From: Nocardiopsis halotolerans DSM 44410
GTDB lineage: Bacteria > Actinomycetota > Actinomycetes > Streptosporangiales > Streptosporangiaceae
Length of the DNA: 37,981 nt
Direction of reading: 5' to 3'
NCBI RefSeq assembly: GCF_000341065.1
Contig: NZ_ANAX01000202.1
Location: forward strand, 24,225 to 62,205
Below, in pieces: positions 22,886 to 31,428 of the stretch. Every line of letters starts with the position of its first letter. The first letter of the stretch is position 1. The position numbers and the translations under genes are program-made. The notes under the pieces were generated by a model, which saw only the letters and a program-made list of their open reading frames with translations, was not told the DNA's origin and made no database searches.

Positions 22886-25024
22886 ATGCCCCAACTCGCC
22901 CTGGGAAAGCAGTTCTTCGCGAGCGGTGAGTACGACGAACTCCCCCCGTCGGCCCGGAAGAACATCCGGACCGCCATGGAGAAGTTCAGCCTGCTCACCC
23001 CCGCCGAACTCAAGGCCGACAAGGGACTCAACTTCAAGCCTCCCCAGGGGCGGCGCAACCGCAGCATCTTCACCTTCAGGGTGGACAACTTCTACCGGGG
23101 CGTGGTCCTGGCCCCCGAGAGCGGCGACAGCTACACGCTGCTCAAGGTCATGGCGCACGACGACGCCTACGACTGGGCCAACAAGCAGGACGCGGGCGTC
23201 AACCAGCTCACCGGAGCGGTGGAGATCTGGGACGCCGAGGCGTTGGAACGGGCCACCACGGACCTGGAGGGGAGGGCGGTACCGTCCGACCCGGAGCGGC
23301 AGCTGTTCGCCGAGGTCTCCGACGGCGACCTGAGGACCCTGGGCGTCACCGACAGGGTGCTGCGCGCGGCCCGTACCATCGCGGACACCGACGAACTCGC
23401 CGGTATCGTCCCGCTCCTGCCCGAGGACCAGGCCGAGGTCCTCCAGTACCTCGCCGCCGGGTTCTCCGTGGAGGAGATCTGGAGGGACATCGTCGCCCAC
23501 CGGCCCTCCGGGCCCGTCAGCGGCGACCTGGACACCGCCATCCGCAACACCCCCACCCGGATCAAGCTCGTCTCCGGACTCGACGAACTGGAGGAGATCC
23601 TCTCCCAGCCCTTCACCGTCTGGCGGACCTTCCTGCACCCGGCCCAGCGCAAGGTCGCCTACAAGGCCAGCTATCCCGGCAGCTACCAGGTCACCGGAGG
23701 CCCCGGCACAGGCAAGACGGTGGTGGCCATGCACCGAGTCCACCACCTGCTGTCCTACCTGCGCTCCGACGAGCGGATCCTGCTGACCACCTTCACCAAC
23801 ACGCTCGCCTCCGCGCTGAGGGAGGGTGTGCGACAGCTGACGGACGACCCCGCACGGCTGGAGCGGCTCGACGTCACCACGGTCAACGCCCAGGCCGCCG
23901 AGGTCCTCACCGAGGTCGCCGGGGGCGCAAAACCCTCCTACGTCAACGACACCCAGGAGTTGGAGCGCTGGCGCGCGCTGGTGGAGGAACGCCAGCTGCC
24001 GTGGACGGCCGAGTTCCTGCTCCAGGAGTACCGCCACGTCGTCCTCGCCCAGCGCATCGACACCCTCCCCGAGTACCTGTCCGCCACCCGCCGCGGACGA
24101 GGACGACCCCTGAACGAGGACCAGCGCACCCGGGTGTGGGAGGTGGTGTCCGCCTTCACCGACCGGCTGGCCGCCGACGGCCTGCGCACGCAGTTGCAGG
24201 CGTGCGACGAGGCCGCGCGTGCCCTGGAGGAGAAGGGGCCCCGCTACCGGCACGTGGTGGTCGACGAGGCCCAGGACCTGCACCCCGCGCAGTGGCGGCT
24301 CCTGCGCGCCCTGGTCGCTCCGCGCCCGGACGACCTGTTCATCGCGGGCGACCCCCACCAGCGCATCTACGACTCGAAGGTCTCCCTCAAAACGCTCGGC
24401 GTCAACGTCGTGGGGCGTTCGCAGCGCCTGCGTCGCAACTACCGCAGCACCCAGCAGATCCTCACCTGGGCCGGACCGCTGCTGGCGGGGGAGAGGGTGG
24501 AGGCCCTCGCGGACGGGGGCACCGAGTCCCTGTCCGGGTACCGCTCGGCCCTCCAGGGCCCCAGGCCCACCACGCACGCGGCCACCGGCCAGAGCGAGGA
24601 ACTCGACGTGCTCGTGGACACGGTGCGCTCCTGGATCGACGGGGGAGTGGAGCCGGCGTCCATCGCCGTCGCGGCCCGCTTCAACTCGGCCGCGCGGCGG
24701 GCGGTCAACGCCCTGACCGAGGCGGGCGTCCACGCCCGCGAGCTGCGCACGGCGGGCCCGGACGATCCGGGCGTACGCGCGGGGACGATGCACTCCCTCA
24801 AGGGACTGGAGTTCCGGTGCGTGGCCGTCATCGGCGTCAACGACGGCGCCGTGCCCTACGCCCGGGGCGTCACCCCCGAGGAGGTGGACCCCCTCCAGCA
24901 CGAAGCCGACCTGATGGCCGAACGCTGTCTGCTCTTCGTGGCCTGCACCCGGGCGCGGGACCACCTGCACGTGTCGTGGTCGGGGCGGCCGAGCCCCTTC
25001 CTCGCCGAGGCGGACATCGCCTGA
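22886..25024 (+). CDS. UvrD-like SF1 helicase with N-terminal RelE/ParE-like domain
   Basis: The C-terminal part of this 712-residue protein is an SF1 helicase. It has Walker A GGPGTGKT with Lys 277, a DEAQD motif II from Asp 460, RLRRNYRST as motif IV, the late motif TMHSLKGLEFRCV and the ending LLFVACTRARDHLHV. The first 95 or so residues are different: they look like a RelE/ParE toxin fold (a Q-F-F helix start, SARKNIRTAMEKF, IFTFRVDNFYRGVVLAPE, LLKVMAHDDAYDWA). Such fusions occur in bacteria and may pair a nucleic-acid binding or ribosome-binding module with the motor. The kinase gene upstream could regulate it. All helicase motifs are intact; a role in DNA repair or phage defence is inferred. 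Confidence 0.9.
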   Translation: MPQLALGKQFFASGEYDELPPSARKNIRTAMEKFSLLTPAELKADKGLNFKPPQGRRNRSIFTFRVDNFYRGVVLAPESGDSYTLLKVMAHDDAYDWANKQDAGVNQLTGAVEIWDAEALERATTDLEGRAVPSDPERQLFAEVSDGDLRTLGVTDRVLRAARTIADTDELAGIVPLLPEDQAEVLQYLAAGFSVEEIWRDIVAHRPSGPVSGDLDTAIRNTPTRIKLVSGLDELEEILSQPFTVWRTFLHPAQRKVAYKASYPGSYQVTGGPGTGKTVVAMHRVHHLLSYLRSDERILLTTFTNTLASALREGVRQLTDDPARLERLDVTTVNAQAAEVLTEVAGGAKPSYVNDTQELERWRALVEERQLPWTAEFLLQEYRHVVLAQRIDTLPEYLSATRRGRGRPLNEDQRTRVWEVVSAFTDRLAADGLRTQLQACDEAARALEEKGPRYRHVVVDEAQDLHPAQWRLLRALVAPRPDDLFIAGDPHQRIYDSKVSLKTLGVNVVGRSQRLRRNYRSTQQILTWAGPLLAGERVEALADGGTESLSGYRSALQGPRPTTHAATGQSEELDVLVDTVRSWIDGGVEPASIAVAARFNSAARRAVNALTEAGVHARELRTAGPDDPGVRAGTMHSLKGLEFRCVAVIGVNDGAVPYARGVTPEEVDPLQHEADLMAERCLLFVACTRARDHLHVSWSGRPSPFLAEADIA

Positions 25025-25069
25025 CCCGGCCGAGGGGAGGAACCGTGTATCGGATGAGCGCGAGCACGT

Positions 25070-25468
25070 GTGCAACGAGGTCGACGGCGGGCGCACGGTA
25101 CGGTCGTCGTCATCGCGGTCACCAGCGGCGACAGGGCCGCCGAGGTGCGCGCCGCCGGTCCGCTGGTCTCCCGGCTCATGCCGCTGACCCGTGACGACGG
25201 GCGGTGGGTCATCGCCGGGGCCGTCGCCGGAGCGGTCGTCGAGTTCGACCTGCGTCGGCTGTACCTGCACGACATCAGCCTCATCGGCTCCCCGATGCAC
25301 ACGCGCAAGCACTTCGCCGCGCTGTTGCGTACGGCGCGCAGAGGCGCGGTCCGGCCCGTGATCGAGGCCCGGTACGCGCGGGAGGACCTCGCCGCGGCCC
25401 AGGAGCGGTTCGGGCGTCAGCGGCACGTCGGGAAGATCGTCGTCGCGGTCGAGGGACACCAATGGTGA
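25070..25468 (+). pseudogene. C-terminal remnant of a zinc-type (MDR) dehydrogenase or reductase
   Basis: The frame from about 25130 encodes GRWVIAGAVAGAVVEFDLRR, LYLHDISLIGSPMHTRKHFA and, at the end, AAQERFGRQRHVGKIVV. This is the distal end of the medium-chain dehydrogenase/quinone oxidoreductase fold, where the nucleotide domain closes. The whole N-terminal catalytic domain and the Rossmann GxGxxG are absent, and the 40 codons before the match do not look like this family. A truncated, probably inactive gene is the best reading. Confidence 0.7.
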
Positions 25469-25473
25469 CAGGA

Positions 25474-25525
25474 CGGGTGTCCCCGACCATCGCGCACGCG
25501 GTCGCCAGCCGGGGCGGGGCACCCG
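25474..25525. terminator. Possible bidirectional hairpin terminator
   Basis: CGGGTG followed by CCCC (25474-25484, with one bulged T) pairs with GGGGCACCCG at 25516-25525. It lies between the rightward dehydrogenase remnant and the leftward membrane protein gene, where a shared terminator is expected. Confidence 0.4.
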
Positions 25526-25550
25526 ACGTGCGTGGGCGCCGCCGCCCGGG

Positions 25551-26234
25551 CTACCGCGCGTGGAGCAGCGCGTTGACGTCGTGGGGATCGGTGTGCATCC
25601 CGGTCGCGGGGTCGAAGACCCTGCCGTCGCGGGAGCAGTAGAACAGGCGCGACCACACCTCGTACAGGTGCTCCCGCAGGGGCGCGCGCCGACGGTAGCC
25701 GATCCAGGCCCAGGCCCAGCTCCCCAGGGCGAGCACGGCCACGATCGGGCCGACCACGACCGTGCCCTGGTAGACGGCGTCGAGCCGCCCCGGTTCGGTG
25801 ACCAGGAGGGCGGTGGCCCCGAAGGTGGCGAGCCCGGCGAGCATCCCGAACCGGGGCCCGTACCTCCGGACGACCAGGGTGGGCACCGCGATCCACAGGA
25901 GGCACAGGAACATCAGCATCGACGTCATGGAATCCGTGCCGACCAGGGCCAGGACGGTGAAAAACAGGGCGAAGACCCCCAGCTGGAACCGGGAGCGGTT
26001 CGGCGGCTGTTCCAGCCACAGGTCCAGGGTCTGGGCCAGCTGGGTCTGGCTGTGCGAGTGGAAGTGGTGGTGGGCGGTGGAGCTCCCCACGTGTACCGGG
26101 GTGGAGCCCGCGTAGCCGGTCGCCCCCGGGACGTACGACGTGCCCGTGAACGAGGTCTGCGAGCTTCCCGCGCTCACGATCGCCGGGACACTCGCGATCT
26201 GGTCCGACTGACGGCAGACAGGGCAGGAGGTCAT
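25551..26234 (-). CDS. Membrane protein with N-terminal zinc ribbon
   Basis: The 227-residue product, from the ATG at 26234, begins with CPVC near the N-terminus and has a second Cys much later in LFYCSRDGRVFDP. The N-terminal 75 residues are Ser/Thr/His rich (STAHHHFHSHSQTQ) and probably flexible. Three to four membrane segments follow (QLGVFALFFTVLALV, MLMFLCLLWIAVPTLV, VVVGPIVAVLALGSWAWAWI). The C-terminal tail is soluble and ends shortly after a conserved YCSRDGRVF-type motif. It resembles uncharacterised actinobacterial zinc-ribbon membrane proteins; no function can be given. Confidence 0.75.
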   Translation of the reverse strand: MTSCPVCRQSDQIASVPAIVSAGSSQTSFTGTSYVPGATGYAGSTPVHVGSSTAHHHFHSHSQTQLAQTLDLWLEQPPNRSRFQLGVFALFFTVLALVGTDSMTSMLMFLCLLWIAVPTLVVRRYGPRFGMLAGLATFGATALLVTEPGRLDAVYQGTVVVGPIVAVLALGSWAWAWIGYRRRAPLREHLYEVWSRLFYCSRDGRVFDPATGMHTDPHDVNALLHAR

Positions 26235-26563
26235 GAACACGTCCCGGAAGCAGAGGGAAACGGACAGCCGCCAGCGTAGCGCGAGGCGTCCGACGGTCTC
26301 TGGCCGATACCGGCCACCCCGCCCCCCGGGACGCCGTGGTGAACACCCGTGGTCCGGGTCTTCGGATGCCAGCCGGGGCCCTGACCTGCTTGGAGCCGTT
26401 CGGCCAACACGACCCCGCCCGCGTACACACGTCTCCTCCGCCCGTGGAGGGGACGCGATCGCCGGTACCCCCGGCCGCGACCGGCAGTGAGCGCGTACCG
26501 GAGAGCCGTGGGGTTCTGGAGCGGCACATGCCGCTCCCTCGGCTGCCCGTTCTCCGAGAGCTC
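26235..26563. other. Intergenic region between two leftward genes, nothing recognised
   Basis: This 329-base stretch lies upstream of the zinc-ribbon membrane protein gene and must hold its promoter. No clear -35/-10 pair, repeat or small gene could be identified; open frames look like random GC-rich readthrough. Confidence 0.5.
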
Positions 26564-27781
26564 TCAGAAGAGGGTGAGCGGGGTGTCGGCCGCCGTCCAG
26601 TACCAGTTCTCGGGGCGGTGTTCCTTCTTCAGCCGCGTCCGTTCCCCGCGGAAGCGCGTGAGCGCGTCGACGACGGTACCGGGCAGGTCGGCGAGGTCGT
26701 CGGGCACGGGAACGGTCAGCACGAGGTGCTGCTTCTCGTGGGTGAGCACCAGGTGCCCGGACGGGTCGAACTCGTGCAACCGGAAGTGCGCGAGCGGCTT
26801 GTACCCCTTGTCCTCGGTGGACAGGTGCAGCGTCCTGGTCCCGGAGTCGTCGAACACGTACAGGCCGAAGGTGTTGAGGTGGAAGATGCGGCGTCGCCGC
26901 TGGTCCACGACCACGTCGTAGCGCATGCCGCGGGCCGCCGAGTCCCGGTAGGTGTCGAGGTCCAGGTGTCCCACCACCTTGCCGTCGGTGTTGACCAGCG
27001 CGAACAGGAAGTCGCCGCCGCGCTGTCCCGCGTGCTTGTGCCAGCCGACCGCCAGGGCGACGAAGGTGGAGTCGTCGACGGGTACGGCGTCGCGCACCGT
27101 CTCGGCACGTATGCCGAACCGACCGCCGCTCTCCGCGTCGAGTTGCCCGACCAGCTCGGTACGGGGAGTCCCCTCACCCGAAGCGCCGGTCGGCGGGCAG
27201 TACCGGGGGGCATGGCCCGCGGGCGGCCGCTCACACATCAGCGCGGTCACCGCGGTGAGCGCGGGCAGCTCGGTTCCGACCGGCTCGTGTGAGAGTGCCA
27301 CCGTGTTGTCGCCGAGCAGGCACAGCGCACGTCCGGACGGGGTCAGCCGCGTCCTGAACGCCCACCGCTTCGCCTTGGGCGCCGTGACCTCCGCCGTCGA
27401 GTCCAGGTCCGGAGTGAAGGCGAACGCCCGGTTGTTCCCCGTGGAGTACAGGACCCTCCCGTCCGGGAGGAGGCTCAGCGAACCCGGGTGGTAGCCCCCG
27501 TCGCCGACGATCGAGCCGGGGCGTCCCCAGTCAAGGAAGACCTGGGCGAGAGGTGTCCCGTCCGGGGCGTACCGGGACAGCACGTGCCCGAAGGTCTCCT
27601 CCTCGTCATAGTCGGAGTCGTCGTAGCGATAGGGGTTGTAACCGACCTCGGAGAGCACGTAGCGCTCCCCGTCGGGCCGTGTGCACACCGCGCGGTGCCT
27701 CCACGTGAACGTGTTGGCCGGATCGACTCCCCGGTCGCGGACGAACGCCTCCGGGAGCCGGATCGGATGTACGCGGATCAT
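26564..27781 (-). CDS. Hypothetical protein, probable beta-propeller
   Basis: The 405-residue protein has no signal peptide or membrane helix. It consists of repeating short strands with turn motifs such as DGERYVLSEVGYNP, APDGTPLAQVFLDWG, LLPDGRVLYSTGNN, TPSGRALCLLGDN, VVVDQRRRRIFHLN and DPSGHLVLTHEKQH, spaced as expected for blades of a beta-propeller. No catalytic motif is visible. GGGGAA precedes the ATG at a short distance. It stands alone between intergenic regions. The fold call is from the repeat rhythm only. Confidence 0.75.
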   Translation of the reverse strand: MIRVHPIRLPEAFVRDRGVDPANTFTWRHRAVCTRPDGERYVLSEVGYNPYRYDDSDYDEEETFGHVLSRYAPDGTPLAQVFLDWGRPGSIVGDGGYHPGSLSLLPDGRVLYSTGNNRAFAFTPDLDSTAEVTAPKAKRWAFRTRLTPSGRALCLLGDNTVALSHEPVGTELPALTAVTALMCERPPAGHAPRYCPPTGASGEGTPRTELVGQLDAESGGRFGIRAETVRDAVPVDDSTFVALAVGWHKHAGQRGGDFLFALVNTDGKVVGHLDLDTYRDSAARGMRYDVVVDQRRRRIFHLNTFGLYVFDDSGTRTLHLSTEDKGYKPLAHFRLHEFDPSGHLVLTHEKQHLVLTVPVPDDLADLPGTVVDALTRFRGERTRLKKEHRPENWYWTAADTPLTLF

Positions 27782-28315
27782 GCGTCTCTTCCCCCTCTTC
27801 GTCTGCTGGTGGCCATGACCCTAGGGACACGGGGTGACGATTCGTCGATCCTCACCATGCTCCAGCGGACACATGGTCCCGGGTACGGGACCGGACCGCG
27901 TTGGCCGATCCCGGTCGACTCGGGGCTGCTCCTCGCGCCGGAGGCACCCCACGCCCGCGTGCCCGGCCCGGTCGGGCTCGAACGGGCGGCCAGCGCGGTG
28001 CCGTGGGCGGTGCCGGTCGAGGAGCATGATCCGGACGCTGTGGCGGTACCGCGCCTTCGCCCACTCCGGGCGGCGGGAGGCGCGGAACTCGACTGACTGT
28101 GGGGTGTTCGGGCGGTACTCCGACGACCGAAACCCGATTGTTAACAAGGTTCACAGCATTGCCGTGTATCCTTGTTTCAGCGACGCAGAAGCACGCTTTC
28201 GGTGTTATGACGGCGGCGCAGGCCTTCGGGTTGACCGGCTCGGAGGCCCACCCTCCAGACAGGGCTTTGGTCCCGAAAGGGATGTGGCCCCTGTCGCTGC
28301 TGATCGGAGGACGCG
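27782..28315. other. Intergenic region with a TTGTTAACAA palindrome
   Basis: This 534-base region separates the leftward propeller gene from the rightward repeat-protein gene and so should hold both promoters. The 10-bp perfect palindrome TTGTTAACAA at 28138-28147 and a nearby ACAAGG/CCTTGT pair (28144-28176 area) form the only AT-rich patch and mark a likely regulatory site. Open frames on both strands have no ribosome site or recognisable domain, so I call no gene here. Confidence 0.5.
28138..28147. promoter_or_regulatory. Perfect 10-bp palindrome TTGTTAACAA, possible operator
   Basis: The sequence is self-complementary and AT-rich against a GC-rich background. It is about 170 bases upstream of the GTG at 28316 and 360 bases upstream of the leftward gene at 27781. 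No matching second copy was noticed in the window. Confidence 0.35.
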
Positions 28316-29203
28316 GTGGCGAAGGAGAAGTCCGGCCCGGAGAACGGCCGGGCGCCCCGTCTGGTCGGTCTCGGCCATACCGGGGTGCTCTGTGGATACC
28401 CGGGGTGTGAGGACCGCGACGCGAGCGAGTCCGTGATCCGGGGGCGCGGCGACATCGACCACGACTTCGGTGGAACCTCGATGGAACCCCGCTGCACGAA
28501 GCACCGGGGTATGGAGGCGCCGCGCGCTCCCCGCCCGCGCACGCCCCTGCCGGTCGACTCGGGGTGGAGGGCGAACCGACCCACACGGGGACCGTCGAAC
28601 AAGGCGAGGAGGAAGGCGCAGCCCTCGTCGGACGGCTCCAGGTCTCGTACGGAGAGGTTCACCCCCGCCCCCAGAGCCATCGACGTCCCCGAACTGAACA
28701 GGATGCGCACGCGCGCGAAGGCGCTCCTGCCCAAAGAACCGGAGCGGACACTGGAGATCTGCGCCCGTGCCCTGAAGGAGGAACGGCGGCTCCTCGCTCA
28801 GGTGGGGCAGCGGGTCAGGACGACGATGGACGACTTCCGCCAGCTCCGTCGTGAGGCGAAGGCCAGGGTCGAGGGCCGCGGCCAAGGCGCGAGGGTCCCG
28901 AAGCCCCGGCGGGTTCCGCCCCCGACCGAGCGGAGGACGCGCGGCGTCCCGCGGCCCCGGGGCGGTGAAACCGCCGGGCCCGTGAAGGCACCAGGGCTCA
29001 CGACGCAGGAGCACACGCGGCTCGTCAGGATGTCACACAGGGCCATGGCGGAAGTCGAACGGCACCCCGAGCTGGCGCTGGACGTCTGCGACGAGGCTCT
29101 GGCGCTCCTGAAACACAGGAGCGGCAGCGCGACGCTGCGGAAGAAGTTCCGCCGCGTCCGTGTGGAGGCCCTGATCCAGCAGCGCAAGCGCCCGCGCCGG
29201 TAA
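28316..29203 (+). CDS. Hypothetical basic protein with a duplicated helical unit
   Basis: The 295-residue protein starts with GTG after GGAGGA. The first 120 residues are Pro/Arg-rich and probably disordered, except for a small CGYPGCEDRDASE segment. Two related helical units follow: LNRMRTRAKALLPKEPERTL..EICARALKEE at about 127-160, and HTRLVRMSHRAMAEVERHPE..LALDVCDEALALL at about 233-265. They share the spacing of basic residues and a [E/D][I/V]C[A/D].AL core. An internal duplication is likely. The charge suggests nucleic-acid binding, but no known domain is recognised. It precedes the exonuclease fusion gene by 96 bases in the same direction. Confidence 0.7.
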   Translation: MAKEKSGPENGRAPRLVGLGHTGVLCGYPGCEDRDASESVIRGRGDIDHDFGGTSMEPRCTKHRGMEAPRAPRPRTPLPVDSGWRANRPTRGPSNKARRKAQPSSDGSRSRTERFTPAPRAIDVPELNRMRTRAKALLPKEPERTLEICARALKEERRLLAQVGQRVRTTMDDFRQLRREAKARVEGRGQGARVPKPRRVPPPTERRTRGVPRPRGGETAGPVKAPGLTTQEHTRLVRMSHRAMAEVERHPELALDVCDEALALLKHRSGSATLRKKFRRVRVEALIQQRKRPRR

Positions 29204-29299
29204 GCGCGCTTCCCCGCCCCCACCTGACGGCCGTCGCCGCCGCCCCCTGACCCCGGACGCGCACGGCCCTCCCCTCGAAATCCCGTACCGGAGGCGCGT

Positions 29300-30883
29300 A
29301 TGTTCACCCAGGGCCGCCTGACCCGAGGCCAGGGAACCGATCCGCGACGGATGCCGTTCGCCGTCCTGGACGTGGAGACCACCGGGCTCGACCCGCGCGG
29401 GGGCCACCGGATCTGTGAGGTCGCGGTGGTGCGCATGCGCGGCGACGGCACGGTCGTCGACGAGTACGCGACCCTGGTCGACCCCGGACGTCCCCTCACG
29501 GGGGAGGAGTTCCACGGCATCACCGCCGCCCAGGCGGCCGACGCGCCCGCCTTCGCCGACATCGCCGGTGACCTGATCGCCTACCTGTCCGACGCGGTGG
29601 TCGTCGCGCACAACCTGCCCTTCGAGGAGGGGTTCCTCGAAGCCGGGTTCGGTGCCCTGGGCATGCGCCCCTCCGGACTGCCGGGGCTGTGCACGCTCCA
29701 GGCCTTCCGCACCCACCTGGACCGGTACGCCTACCGCCAGCACCAGCTCTACCAGCTGATGACCGGCGAGTGGATGCAGGGACAGCACCACGCGCTGGCC
29801 GACGCCCGTCACCTCGCCCGCATGCTGTCGGTACTGGTGAACGAGAGCCCCCAACCGCTCGCCTGGGTCGGGCCCGGGCCGGTGCCCGCGCCGCCGGTGC
29901 CCCGCAGCGGGCGGATCGCTCCGCGTACCACCGGTCTCCGCAAGGGACGGGAGGGCTGGCTGGCCAACCTGGCCGCCGGACTGCCCGACATGAACCCCTC
30001 GCCCCACCCCAACCTCCAGGGCGTGGCCGCCTACCGTTCCATGCTGGGGCACGCCCTCACGGACGGGAGGATCGTCGGAGACGAGGCTCAGCAGCTCGCC
30101 CTGCTCGCCACCCGGGCGGGGTTCACGCAGGCCACGGTGCGCCGGGTGCACGAGGAGGTCCTGCTGGAGGCCCGCGCCCGCGCCGAGGCCGACGGGCGGG
30201 TGACCTCCACCGAACTCCGGGAGCTGGAGAAGGCCGCGAGGAACCTGGGAGCGGGGCACGTCATCCAGGACCTGCTCTACGTCGCCGACCAGGAGAAGGC
30301 GCGCAGGAACGGCCCGCTCCGAGGCTGGCGCGTCGTGCCGGTGGGGGAGAGCGGGCCGGTGAGCGCGGTCGTGGACTTCGCGGTGTCCCACGGCGCGACC
30401 GTCGGGGTGAACGTCACCAAGACCGTTCGGCTGGTCATCGCCGAACCGGCGGCGGACGACGTGAAGGTCCACAGGGCCCGCGAGGCGGATATCCGGGTGG
30501 TGACCCCGGCCGAGGCCTGGGACCTGCTGAAGGCGGCCGTCGACGGGGCGGAGCGCGGTCTGTTCGACGACGGAACCGGCGCGGTGGTCGCCGCCCAGCT
30601 CCGGGCCGAGCACCAGGAGGAGAGGGACGGCAGGGCCTGGCAGACGTTCTGGCGGCCCCGGGAACTGACCGATCGGCAGTACCACGAGCAGTTCGTCGCA
30701 CCCTTCGAGCGCCGCGACCATACGGCGGCGTACGCGCGCCGACCGGATCGGGGACCCCGGAAGATCAACGCCAGCATCCCGGTGGAGGCGCGGAAGGAGG
30801 GCGGCGGCTGCGCGGGCGCGGTGCTGCTGTTCATGGCAACGGGCACGGCGGTCGCGGCCCTCACCCAGCTCTGGCCCCTCTAG
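29300..30883 (+). CDS. DnaQ-like 3'-5' exonuclease fused to TerB-like, BRCT and C-terminal membrane segments
   Basis: The 527-residue protein starts with a DEDDh exonuclease domain (about 19-180): Exo I LDVETTGLD with Asp 24 and Glu 26, Exo II around VVVAHNLPFEEGFL, and Exo III H163/H164 with Asp 168 in HHALADARHLA. Next comes an acidic helical region resembling TerB/TerB-N (about 235-320, LGHALTDGRIVGDEAQQLAL and ARAEADGRVTSTELRELE, two EF-hand-like turns). A BRCT-like segment follows (about 338-412, PVSAVVDFAVSHGATVGVNV then TKTVRLVIAE). The last 20 residues form a hydrophobic helix (GAVLLFMATGTAVAALTQLW) that could anchor it to the membrane. Stand-alone exonucleases with TerB/BRCT parts are common in actinobacteria and linked to DNA damage or stress responses. 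The gene looks intact. Confidence 0.88.
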   Translation: MFTQGRLTRGQGTDPRRMPFAVLDVETTGLDPRGGHRICEVAVVRMRGDGTVVDEYATLVDPGRPLTGEEFHGITAAQAADAPAFADIAGDLIAYLSDAVVVAHNLPFEEGFLEAGFGALGMRPSGLPGLCTLQAFRTHLDRYAYRQHQLYQLMTGEWMQGQHHALADARHLARMLSVLVNESPQPLAWVGPGPVPAPPVPRSGRIAPRTTGLRKGREGWLANLAAGLPDMNPSPHPNLQGVAAYRSMLGHALTDGRIVGDEAQQLALLATRAGFTQATVRRVHEEVLLEARARAEADGRVTSTELRELEKAARNLGAGHVIQDLLYVADQEKARRNGPLRGWRVVPVGESGPVSAVVDFAVSHGATVGVNVTKTVRLVIAEPAADDVKVHRAREADIRVVTPAEAWDLLKAAVDGAERGLFDDGTGAVVAAQLRAEHQEERDGRAWQTFWRPRELTDRQYHEQFVAPFERRDHTAAYARRPDRGPRKINASIPVEARKEGGGCAGAVLLFMATGTAVAALTQLWPL

Positions 30884-30911
30884 CGAATCTCACGTCCCCT
30901 TTCGGGGCCAG
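30871..30911 (+). terminator. Hairpin across the stop of the exonuclease gene
   Basis: CTGGCCCC at 30871-30878 pairs with GGGGCCAG at 30904-30911; a competing small hairpin CCCC-TTTC-GGGG lies inside. It overlaps the ribosome site area of the next gene, so it may limit readthrough or translation into that gene. Confidence 0.4.
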
Positions 30912-30922
30912 AAAGGTTTCCC

Positions 30923-31428
30923 ATGTCAAAGAACGCCGTGTCACCCAGGCTCAGTATCGATCCCACGTTCCCGGAGCGTCCCCTTTCCGCTCTTCGAAGG
31001 ACCGCGGAGGACCGGGAGAAACAACGCCGAGAGGACCGGTACTCCAGCAGTGTGTTTGGTTGGATGGGTGCGGGTGCGTCACTCTTCCTCTCCATGATGG
31101 TCGGCGCCGTGGCATCGAAGGGGTTCCGACCACGGGGGAACGTAGTCGGCAGGCCGCCGAACGTGCCCTGGACACCCTGGACGCGGAACAGGAGAAGACC
31201 GCGCACCAGGTGGACACCATCGTTCATATGGCTGGTCAGGTCATCGAGGCGGAGCGTGACCTGATCGACCGGGTCAACGCCCTGCGCCTGGAGAGCATGC
31301 GGGTCGATGACCCCTGGGTCCACGCCGCGGCCGAGGTCGACTCCGAGTCGCTGGACTCGCTGTCGCGTGCCCGCGACACCGGGCGGCGGATCGCGGAGCT
31401 CGCCACTTCCGAGAGGAGGCCATCCTGA
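30923..31428 (+). pseudogene. Small membrane protein with coiled coil, split by a -1 frameshift at a G5 run
   Basis: The first frame starts with ATG at 30923 (AAAGG upstream) and gives a basic N-terminus and one membrane helix (SVFGWMGAGASLFLSMMVGA). From the GGGGG at 31134-31138 this frame turns into low-complexity Arg/Pro sequence. The -1 frame there continues with a good helical, acidic sequence (RSRQAAERALDTLDAEQEKT, VIEAERDLIDRVNALRLESM, SLDSLSRARDTGRRIAELAT) to a TGA at 31426-31428. One added G would restore a protein of about 168 residues with a membrane anchor and a long coiled coil. Either the gene is broken, or the G run is a sequencing error, or the ribosome slips there. Its function is unknown; it follows the exonuclease gene closely. 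Confidence 0.65.

Noticed and set aside
22385-25522. 1045-codon minus-strand open frame opposite the kinase and helicase
   Set aside because: Shadow frame with Gly/Val/Leu/Asp bias and no recognisable domain; the plus-strand helicase is unambiguous.
28020-28147. Small gene candidates in the 27.8-28.3 kb intergenic region
   Set aside because: Frames on both strands are Arg-rich with no ribosome site or domain pattern.
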